Of a DNA stretch of 38,933 bases, positions 32,579-38,933 are shown one piece after another. The notes below the pieces were generated by a model that made no database searches, was not told the DNA's origin, and was given only the letters and a program-made list of their open reading frames with translations. A program made the translations under genes and the position numbers. The stretch lies in NCBI GenBank assembly GCA_015232365.1, contig JADFZU010000026.1:1-38933 (forward strand), read 5' to 3'. The stretch comes from Magnetococcales bacterium (lineage in GTDB: Bacteria; Pseudomonadota; Magnetococcia; Magnetococcales; JADFYX01). Positions within the stretch are counted from its first letter, which is position 1. Every line of letters starts with the position of its first letter.

Positions 32579-33811
32579 TTAATCCACCACACTCCACTCT
32601 ACCGGGATCTCAACAAAATAGCTCTCATTGGTTATTGCCAGTTGATTAGGCCGGGGGGTTACATCAAAATTTATTATATTATCAACCCTACCGAGAAGAA
32701 TAGAGGTATCCAGGCCCAAAATTGATAACCTGATGCTATAGCGGCCTGGAAGCAGAGAAAAAGAGGGGAGCCTGGCTTCGATCACATGCTTACCAGGAAG
32801 AAAAGAGGTTCGGTGCTCCATCTGTCTGGACTGAGAGATAACCAGAGCTACAGCCCGTTTATCCACCGGCTCAATAATAAATGAAAAGAGGGGGCATTCC
32901 ATCTCTTTTATTGCTAAAAATTCTAGGGATATAGTCACCTGATCCCCAGAAACAAACCTCTCTACCGGGGGACCGTTGCCTACTGACAGATAAGCCTTAT
33001 TGACTGTAAAGGTCTTTTCAGTTCCGGAATGGTGGAGCATATCCTTATGCTTTGGCTGGTTATCTTCTACATATTGAGCCAAAATTTCAGCTGTTGGCCC
33101 CTTACCAAAAAATCGACCTTCCTTGAGCATAACCGCAGAGCTACAGAGCCGGTCCACCTGACTGAGGTTATGAGAGACAAAGACCACTGCCACACCAGAG
33201 TTGGCCATGGCCATCATCCGCTCCATAGCTTTGTTTCTGAAGGCCAGATCCCCAACCGCCAGCACCTCATCAACCAGCAGAATATCCGGGTTCATATGGA
33301 TAGCCACTGCAAAACCAAGTCTGGCCCGCATTCCAGAGCTATAACTACGAACCGGTGTTTCAATAAACTCCCCTATGTCGGCAAACTCAATAATAGCATC
33401 TAGTTTCCGGTTAATCTCAGCGGTAGGAATACCTAAAACCGCAGCATTGATATGGATATTCTCCCGGCCGCTTAAAATAGGGCTGAAACCTGCACCAAGC
33501 TGAATCAACGCTCCTACCTGACCCTTAATATCTATAGTGCCCCTGTCTGGGGTAATCAAACCGTTGATGAGTCGGAGCATGGTGGTTTTGCCACAACCGT
33601 TGTGACCGACCAACCCCATGATCTCACCACGGCTAACGGTAAATGATACATCATCAACTGCCCAGAACTCATCTCTGCGCAGTTGATCGCTGCGTCTGAT
33701 ACCCAACATCTCACGGCCAACATCCTGGACTCCATACCATAGGGAACGTTTAAGATGCCGGCAGAATTTTTTTGCTACTCCATCAACACGAATTAAAGGC
33801 TCTTCAGACAT
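32579..33811 (-). CDS. wzt: Polysaccharide ABC exporter ATPase with carbohydrate-binding C terminus (Wzt)
   Basis: Wzt powers export of completed O-antigen-type or other polysaccharides. The 410 residues carry Walker A GHNGCGKT (69-76), ABC signature YSSGMRAR (157-164), Walker B ILLVDE (177-182) and H-loop H214. A C-terminal beta-rich domain from about residue 260 (TISLEFLAIKEMECPLFSFII; LPSFSLLPGRYSIRLSIL) is the Wzt_C type that in E. coli O8/O9a systems recognises chain ends. The ATG directly abuts the wzm stop (TGAATG). No glycosyltransferases are in the window, so the polymer is unknown. Confidence 0.94.
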   Translation of the reverse strand: MSEEPLIRVDGVAKKFCRHLKRSLWYGVQDVGREMLGIRRSDQLRRDEFWAVDDVSFTVSRGEIMGLVGHNGCGKTTMLRLINGLITPDRGTIDIKGQVGALIQLGAGFSPILSGRENIHINAAVLGIPTAEINRKLDAIIEFADIGEFIETPVRSYSSGMRARLGFAVAIHMNPDILLVDEVLAVGDLAFRNKAMERMMAMANSGVAVVFVSHNLSQVDRLCSSAVMLKEGRFFGKGPTAEILAQYVEDNQPKHKDMLHHSGTEKTFTVNKAYLSVGNGPPVERFVSGDQVTISLEFLAIKEMECPLFSFIIEPVDKRAVALVISQSRQMEHRTSFLPGKHVIEARLPSFSLLPGRYSIRLSILGLDTSILLGRVDNIINFDVTPRPNQLAITNESYFVEIPVEWSVVD

Positions 33812-34672
33812 TCAAGCCCCCAACCGTTCAAGAACAACAGGAACGGCAATCCGGTAAAAAATCAGGGCAAGTATCCCCACGACAAAAACCCCGGCACAGA
33901 CGTTAAAAATCGGCCCTGAGTCCAGTACAGCTCCTTTGGTAAGCAGATCCCTGGCTCCCATCAAAATAGGGGTGACAGGGTTCAACTCTACCAACATAGA
34001 GTATGGCCAGCTTGTTGGGGGCGGATAGACAATGGGAGTGAGAAAAAATGCAAACCTCAGGACAATACCGATACTCTCGCCAACATCTTTGTAGAGTGCT
34101 CCCAATGGAATTAAAAGCACTCCGACGACCGTACCCAAAAGAACCAGTACAAAGACCAGGGGAAGAGCCAACATTGCCCCCCAGGTAAAGCTGATATCAA
34201 AATAGATAAAAGCCCCTAGCCCAACCAGAGCCTGCATCAAAAAAAAGAATAGTGACTGCCAGATACTGGATAAAATTGGTGCCCCCCGTGGCATGTTGAT
34301 TTTGATCATTATCGGGGTACAGGAGTCAAACTGCTTCAGTGGGTTGATAACACTCTCGGCAAACACCTGCCACAATAGAGTGCCAAACATTACATAGATG
34401 GGATAGGGAATATCAGTGGCCGGAATGTTGAGAATTTTCCGTTCGTTTAAAACAATAAAAATCAGGGTAGTAATAATCGGTGGAACAACAACCCAAACCA
34501 CACCTAAAACCGATTGGCGGTAACGTTGGCGGACATCCCGGAGAAAAAGCTGCCAGGCCAACTCTCTAGACTCCAGCAGCCCGGTTACTATTGCACTGAG
34601 CATCAAGATCGGGTGCCGCAACCTTGCCTCTGCTGAATAACGGATTACTTTTTGCGAGCGGTCAGTGGGCAA
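33812..34672 (-). CDS. wzm: Polysaccharide ABC exporter permease (Wzm)
   Basis: A 286-residue ABC-2 permease with six membrane helices. The conserved N-terminal part LFLRDVRQRYRQSVLGVVWVVVPP and the motif LNPVTPILMGARDLL are typical of Wzm/KpsM/TagG. The start is probably the TTG at 34672 with AGGA upstream; the alternative is the ATG at 34603. It forms the transporter with Wzt. Upstream it is divergent from the zinc dehydrogenase across a 122-bp promoter region. Confidence 0.92.
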   Translation of the reverse strand: MPTDRSQKVIRYSAEARLRHPILMLSAIVTGLLESRELAWQLFLRDVRQRYRQSVLGVVWVVVPPIITTLIFIVLNERKILNIPATDIPYPIYVMFGTLLWQVFAESVINPLKQFDSCTPIMIKINMPRGAPILSSIWQSLFFFLMQALVGLGAFIYFDISFTWGAMLALPLVFVLVLLGTVVGVLLIPLGALYKDVGESIGIVLRFAFFLTPIVYPPPTSWPYSMLVELNPVTPILMGARDLLTKGAVLDSGPIFNVCAGVFVVGILALIFYRIAVPVVLERLGA

Positions 34673-34741
34673 GATTTACTTTTCCTATCTATATAAAATC
34701 AGTATAAAATCAACTTTTAACTGTAGCAATTTTAATGATAA

Positions 34742-34771
34742 TTGTCAATAGATGCCACATGTTTGTATAAT
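34742..34771 (+). promoter_or_regulatory. Sigma-70 promoter of the zinc dehydrogenase gene
   Basis: TTGTCA (34742-34747) and TATAAT (34766-34771) are 18 bases apart; transcription would start near 34778, and the ATG is at 34795 with GAGG before it. Confidence 0.7.
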
Positions 34772-34794
34772 AGCAAAAACTAATTGAGGCAGCC

Positions 34795-35748
34795 ATGCAA
34801 GCTCTTGTAATTAATAAAGGTATTCATTTTGACGGGAAATATCCCCAGCCTCTGCCCAAACCGGGAGAGGCTGTGATAAAAACCCTGCTTGGGGGAATTT
34901 GTGCCACAGATATAGAGCTTCTCAAGGGGTATGCTGATTTTAATGGGGTTGCCGGTCATGAGTTTGTTGGAATTGTTGAACAGGCCGATAATCCAGCCCT
35001 GATTGGTAAGAGAGTGGTGGGCGAGATAAACACCCCCTGCAACTCATGCCCAACCTGTAACAGAGGCGATGGCAACCACTGCCCAAACCGTTTGGCACTG
35101 GGAATCCGTATGCAAAACGGTGTATTTGCCGAACGCTTTACCCTCTCCCAAGCTAATCTGCATCTGGTCCCAGATAGTCTAAGCGACCGTCAGGCTCTAT
35201 TTACTGAGCCACTGGCTGCTGCTCTGGAGATTCTCTCCCAGATCCATATCGGGCCGAAAGATTCGGTGGCTATCCTCGGAGACGGCAAGCTGGGTCTGCT
35301 TATTGCTCAAGTGCTGGCCTTGACCGGATGTGATCTTCTCTTGATTGGCCGCCACCCGGAAAGGTTGAAGCTTTTGACCAGACAAACTGTTAAAGCCTGT
35401 AGTACAGATCAGCTACCTAAGGGATATTCAGCTAAAATTGTTGTGGAGTGTACTGGAAACAGCAGGGGTTTTGCCCAAGCCAGAAAGCTAGTCCAGCCTA
35501 GGGGTTGCCTGGTTTTAAAAAGCAGCTACAGTGAAAATTGCCTGGTAGATTTATCCAGCATGGTAGTAGATGAGATTACACTGATCGGCTCAAGATGCGG
35601 ACCTTTTGCTGCAGCACTCAGGCTTTTAGAGTCTGGGTTGATAGAGACAGAGCCACTAATAGAGGCCGAGTTTTCCCTAAACCAAGGAGTTGAGGCTTTT
35701 GAAACCGCCCAACAAAAAGGCACAATGAAGGTTCTCCTTAGGTGTTAG
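34795..35748 (+). CDS. Zinc-dependent alcohol dehydrogenase-like (MDR) oxidoreductase
   Basis: A 317-residue medium-chain dehydrogenase, shorter than the usual ~340. The catalytic zinc site fits C36 (ICATD), H55-E56 (GHE) and E138 (TEPL). The structural zinc site has four cysteines (C82, C85, C88, C96). The Rossmann motif is GDGKLG (162-167), where AlaGly-type GLGxxG is more common. It probably oxidises a polyol, amino alcohol or similar alcohol with NAD(P); the substrate cannot be read from the sequence. The gene has its own promoter and stands alone, convergent with tolC. Confidence 0.85.
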   Translation: MQALVINKGIHFDGKYPQPLPKPGEAVIKTLLGGICATDIELLKGYADFNGVAGHEFVGIVEQADNPALIGKRVVGEINTPCNSCPTCNRGDGNHCPNRLALGIRMQNGVFAERFTLSQANLHLVPDSLSDRQALFTEPLAAALEILSQIHIGPKDSVAILGDGKLGLLIAQVLALTGCDLLLIGRHPERLKLLTRQTVKACSTDQLPKGYSAKIVVECTGNSRGFAQARKLVQPRGCLVLKSSYSENCLVDLSSMVVDEITLIGSRCGPFAAALRLLESGLIETEPLIEAEFSLNQGVEAFETAQQKGTMKVLLRC

Positions 35749-35803
35749 TCTTGTGAGAAACCTTGCTCAAAAGTTAAACCTTGTATGGTTAGCCCCGCTT
35801 TAC

Positions 35804-35837
35804 GAGAAAAAAAACTGCAGGGAGATAATCTCCCTGT
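35804..35837 (-). terminator. Rho-independent terminator of the tolC-like gene
   Basis: On the minus strand, CAGGGAGATTATCTCCCTG is a perfect hairpin followed by CAG and a run of eight Ts. It lies 36 bases beyond the tolC stop. Confidence 0.88.
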
Positions 35838-35872
35838 ACCCATATGACCAACAGCAAAAAACAGGGTTTTTA

Positions 35873-37183
35873 CTACTCTAGAATATTAAGGTTTAACGCA
35901 CCCATAGTTTGCATTAGGGTGTAAAATGCAATTTTTACATCGGCTTCAGCAGATGCAGCATCACTCCGGGCGTTGATCAGGGCGGTCTCACCATTTAACA
36001 CATCAAGTAGGGTCCGTTTGTCCAGCTTACGCTCTTCACGGGCCAGCTCCAGGAATTTCTCAGCAAGGTCGGCCTGACTATTCAACAGTGCAGCGTTGGC
36101 ACGGGCCGTATGGAGGTTGCTCCAGGCACTTCTAGCCTGCTCTTCAATCATCAGCAACATATCACCATAACGCCGTTTTGCCGCCTCAGTATCCTTACCT
36201 GCAGCACGAATGGTATCAAGACCGCTCAAACCCAGATTAAGGGGAAAGGTGATCTCAAATTTTACCAACGTCTCATCCTCGAACTCATCAACACCAGAGA
36301 CCTTATCTTTAAACTTATGCTCAGCAACCGCATTTAGCGTGGGGAAAAATGTCGATTTAAGCAGACTTTTTTTAGTGCTACCCATCATATCAGCCATATA
36401 GCCCAACTGCCGAACCTGGGGGTTGGACTCTATAGCACGCTGTACAACCTCTTCGACGGTATCAGGCAGCTTAGTATAATCAGGATCGGTAACTTCCAGC
36501 TTGGCAATCTCTTCTGCTGAACGCAAAAATACCGATTTGATATGGTTTTCTGCCAGCAACAAAGCCCCTTTTGCCTGAACCAGACGAGCCTCAGCACCTG
36601 CTAACTGGGTTTTAACCTGCAAAACATCGGCAGAGTAACCCTTGCCAAGAGATACCCGAATATCCTCTACCTCACCCTGACGTTTGATGTTATCCGCCGA
36701 TTTGCTGGCAAAACTCACCATCTTCTGGGTACGGTCCAGGTTGTAGTAAGAGCTTATTGCATCAAGAACCAGAGCCTGACGGGTCAAATCCAGAGTCTCT
36801 TCCATCTGCATTTTCTGATAGCGAGTCACCTCAACATCGGCAAAAGCCTGCCCCCAGTCCCAAACCCGTTGAGTGATGGAAAAATCCAGCTCCCGGCTCT
36901 CCATATCAGTATTGGCAGCAGAAGCTTTACTCATCCGCCGTTCATGACCATAGTGGGTAGTTGTTGTTAGAGTTGGAGCCCAGCTATTGGCAAAGGTCTC
37001 ATCCATACGGGTTTTGCTTGCTGATAGGTCGGCCTTGGCTGCTAAAATCCGGTCATGATCATCAAGAACCTTGGCTATGGCCTCTTTAAGGGTCTCAGCA
37101 TGAAGAGTAGATATTGGTGCCAGCAAAAAAACCAACAAGAAAGCTGGTAAAAGATATTTGTTCTGCCTGACTAAATATTTCAT
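35873..37183 (-). CDS. TolC-family outer-membrane channel protein
   Basis: TolC-like proteins form the trimeric outer-membrane exit duct of type I secretion and efflux systems. From the ATG at 37183 the protein has 436 residues: signal peptide (cut near HAE, residue 29), then two repeated helix-strand halves (ITQRVWDWGQAFADVEVTRYQ; FEITFPLNLGLSGLDTIRAA) with the long helices typical of OEP domains. A more upstream ATG at 37225 would add 14 polar residues before the signal and is less likely. The RTX gene ends 92 bases upstream on the same strand, suggesting that this channel exports that protein. The ABC transporter and membrane-fusion genes are not in the window. Confidence 0.9.
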   Translation of the reverse strand: MKYLVRQNKYLLPAFLLVFLLAPISTLHAETLKEAIAKVLDDHDRILAAKADLSASKTRMDETFANSWAPTLTTTTHYGHERRMSKASAANTDMESRELDFSITQRVWDWGQAFADVEVTRYQKMQMEETLDLTRQALVLDAISSYYNLDRTQKMVSFASKSADNIKRQGEVEDIRVSLGKGYSADVLQVKTQLAGAEARLVQAKGALLLAENHIKSVFLRSAEEIAKLEVTDPDYTKLPDTVEEVVQRAIESNPQVRQLGYMADMMGSTKKSLLKSTFFPTLNAVAEHKFKDKVSGVDEFEDETLVKFEITFPLNLGLSGLDTIRAAGKDTEAAKRRYGDMLLMIEEQARSAWSNLHTARANAALLNSQADLAEKFLELAREERKLDKRTLLDVLNGETALINARSDAASAEADVKIAFYTLMQTMGALNLNILE

Positions 37184-37274
37184 TTTCTTTATCTTCTTTT
37201 CAGTAATGTAACTGATGTAACACACAAATAGACAAAAAACGACAAATTTGCAACATAAAAACTAAAAAACTTGG

Positions 37275-38933
37275 TTAGACGGTGTCCGTAACAATATCCA
37301 CATAAGTGGAGACATTAGAGGAGGTCAACACATAATCCATGGAAGTTATCAATGAAAGCTCACTTGCCGCAACAGATCCTGTGCTGCCATCACCCTCTAG
37401 ATAGTAATAGAGAGAAGAGCCTGAATTACCAGCAACAACAAGCAATCCATCTTCTCCAGTACTGGCAGACCATCCAGAGATTGTGTTCGCATTAATCAGG
37501 CCGTTCAATGTGTAGGCAAGCCATGTCGGACTCCACACTGAGGAATCATCTATAGAATAGGTCGTATTGTCTCCAGTATAAGTACCGGTAAGAGTAGTGT
37601 CTAGAAATAGAGCCTCGTAGGTAGAGTCAAGAGATGCGGATGAGAGATAGCCCCCTGATGGAACAGCAAAAGAGAGGATATCATCAGCGGTTGATATATC
37701 ATCAATAGCGGTATCAAAGGTACTGCCGGAGAGGATGCTTACGTGATCTCCCAAAGCAAAATCTTTGATATAATCAGCGTTAGAAGTATCGGAACCTGCT
37801 GAGGCACCATCATAAACTGTTTCGTACATAAAATAGTCATCGCCATCACCGCCAACAAGACTATCTCTACCCCCACCACCATATAGATAATCTACTCCAG
37901 CACCACCATAAAGATCAGACTCCCCATCACCACCGTAGAGATGGTCGTTACCAGCTTTGCCGAAAATTTCCACATCTACGGTACTACCCAAGTTGCTCAA
38001 ATCAATAATATCGTCACTGTCTGTCCCAAAAACAAGATATTCAACATCACCAACCGCAGTGACATGGTTGCTGTAATCGGATGTGCCAATATGGGAGTCT
38101 ACAATTGAGCCGTCAGAGATATAGCTATCTTCAAAATCTGTATCAGAAACCAGGGTCGCATCTACTGTAGCTGCGGTAATAGTGCTTAATGTTATATAGT
38201 TGGAATTTAAACTGGCAAGACTATTATAAACACTTACATTTATTGATGTAGTTGTGTCATGAGTGACCACAAAGATGGTATCGTCTCCGTTCAAAATTGT
38301 AATTCTGTCAGTTCCGCCATCATCAGTAATCGTGTAATGCCCACTCAGGGTTACATTTGCCAAGTCTATTTTATAGATGGTATCCCCTGAACTACCATGA
38401 AAAGTATTACCACCGGCAGTAAAAATAAACGGGCCCAATCCAACAGTTGCCGTTACTACATTATCATCACTTGGAATATACGATGGTGGTGGTGGTAACA
38501 GCCCGAAATCTCCGAAGTCTCCGAAGTCTCCGAAGTCTCCGAAGTCTCCTGTATCGCCAAAATCTCCTGTATCGCCGAACCCGCCAGTAGGGCCAAAGTC
38601 GCCAAAGCCCCCAGTGTCGCCAAAACTACCGAAATTACTAAAACTACCAAAATCTCCAGTACTACCAAAATCTCCAGTACTACCAAAATCTCCAGTACTA
38701 CCAAAATCTCCAGCCCCACCGGTTATTGGACCTTCGCCTCCAATGGGACCTTCGCCTCCAATGGGACCTTCACCTCCAATGGGACCTTCGCCTCCAATGG
38801 GACCTTCACCTCCAAGGGGACCTTCGCCTTCAATGGGACCTTCACCTCCAAGGGGGCCTTCGCCTTCAATGGGACCTTCACCTCCAAGGGGACCTTCGCC
38901 TTCAATGGGACCTTCACCTCCAAGGGGGCCTTC
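37275..38933 (-). CDS. RTX calcium-binding protein with hexapeptide and GDF/GST repeats, 5' end outside the window
   Basis: The frame is open from the window edge to the stop at 37275-37277: 552 residues visible. A TTG at 38438 might be taken as a start, but the frame continues upstream through in-frame repeats, so the gene is truncated by the window. Order: EGP(L/I)(G/E)G hexapeptides (visible residues 1-70); GDFGST units, then GDF repeats (about 72-142); a PPPP linker; a beta-rich region; four to five RTX nonapeptides (GKAGNDHLYGGDG, GGAGVDYLYGGGGRDSLVGGDGDD, about 325-367); and a C-terminal domain. RTX repeats bind Ca2+ outside the cell and mark type I secretion. It is probably a surface or extracellular structural protein. 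tolC follows on the same strand. Confidence 0.88.
   Translation of the reverse strand, partial: EGPLGGEGPIEGEGPLGGEGPIEGEGPLGGEGPIEGEGPLGGEGPIGGEGPIGGEGPIGGEGPIGGEGPITGGAGDFGSTGDFGSTGDFGSTGDFGSFSNFGSFGDTGGFGDFGPTGGFGDTGDFGDTGDFGDFGDFGDFGDFGLLPPPPSYIPSDDNVVTATVGLGPFIFTAGGNTFHGSSGDTIYKIDLANVTLSGHYTITDDGGTDRITILNGDDTIFVVTHDTTTSINVSVYNSLASLNSNYITLSTITAATVDATLVSDTDFEDSYISDGSIVDSHIGTSDYSNHVTAVGDVEYLVFGTDSDDIIDLSNLGSTVDVEIFGKAGNDHLYGGDGESDLYGGAGVDYLYGGGGRDSLVGGDGDDYFMYETVYDGASAGSDTSNADYIKDFALGDHVSILSGSTFDTAIDDISTADDILSFAVPSGGYLSSASLDSTYEALFLDTTLTGTYTGDNTTYSIDDSSVWSPTWLAYTLNGLINANTISGWSASTGEDGLLVVAGNSGSSLYYYLEGDGSTGSVAASELSLITSMDYVLTSSNVSTYVDIVTDTV
38724..38933 (-). repeat. 18-bp tandem repeats (36-bp super-unit) in the RTX gene
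   Basis: On the minus strand the unit GGTGAAGGTCCCATTGGA encodes GEGPIG. At the window edge units alternate as EGPLGG-EGPIEG, forming a 36-bp super-unit repeated about three times, then give way to simple EGPIGG units. A second family, 18-bp units encoding GDFGST, occupies about 38646-38717. The arrays probably extend beyond the window. Confidence 0.92.

Noticed and set aside
37275-38438. RTX protein beginning at a TTG at 38438
   Set aside because: The same frame stays open to the window edge through in-frame GDF and EGPxGG repeats, so the TTG is internal.
38456-38923. Minus-strand ORFs of LEILVV and EVKVPLKAK repeats
   Set aside because: Shadow frames of the RTX protein's repeats; the in-frame reading joins to the RTX domain.

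Overview
The window comes from a Gram-negative, flagellated, piliated proteobacterium with aerobic respiration. The evidence is the outer-membrane proteins (PilQ secretin, TolC), the ubiquinone genes (ubiE-ubiJ-ubiB, with a UbiD-family gene divergent from them), copper chaperones for cytochrome oxidase, flagellin, and a Wzm/Wzt surface-polysaccharide exporter. The arrangement mrcA (PBP1A) divergent from pilMNOPQ-aroB, and the order ubiE-ubiJ-ubiB, are the gammaproteobacterial arrangements. The flagellin and the NuoE/NuoF/NfnB-type genes would also fit a deep-branching proteobacterium. I cannot fix the taxon from sequence alone. Base composition is moderate and fairly even.

Layout. 1-896: the 3' part of a collagen-like (Gly-X-Y) gene. 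952-6122: quinone genes (ubiD-type on minus; ubiE, ubiJ-like, ubiB on plus). 6231-11566: a minus-strand operon of NuoE-like, HydB/NuoF-like and a 986-residue NfnB(GltD)-NuoG fusion, resembling a soluble pyridine-nucleotide transhydrogenase or other flavin-based oxidoreductase. 11798-13794: SCO1, PCuAC and DUF420, probably a copper-delivery unit for cytochrome oxidase; the PCuAC protein carries a long Met/His-, Cys- and Asp/His-rich tail. 14148-16521: flagellin, then a diguanylate cyclase behind a strong-looking sigma-54 site. 16701-17696: murI and tRNA-Leu(GAG). 18262-22368: small and poorly characterised genes (HicB-like, DUF4126-SHOCT, DUF4197, three lipoproteins, two with FlgO-like domains). 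22589-23320: STAS and hemerythrin genes. 23602-29962: aroB and the type IV pilus alignment/secretin operon. 30096-32570: PBP1A. 32579-34672: Wzt/Wzm. 34795-35748: a zinc alcohol dehydrogenase-like gene. 35873-38933: a TolC-family protein and the 3' part of an RTX protein with hexapeptide and GDF/GST repeats.

The strongest structure that gene calls do not explain is a dispersed family of about 170-bp imperfect palindromes with roughly 40-bp terminal inverted repeats. I found eight full, partial or collapsed copies, all between genes: 907-951, 14974-15024, 16528-16706, 17862-18036, 18745-18850, 20578-20748, 22408-22460 and 23487-23579. They resemble ERIC or MITE elements, and several abut or supply the ends of genes (murI, ubiD).

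The window has no transposase, integrase, CRISPR array, rRNA or magnetosome gene that I can see. Both window edges cut through repetitive surface-protein genes, so those two features are incomplete.
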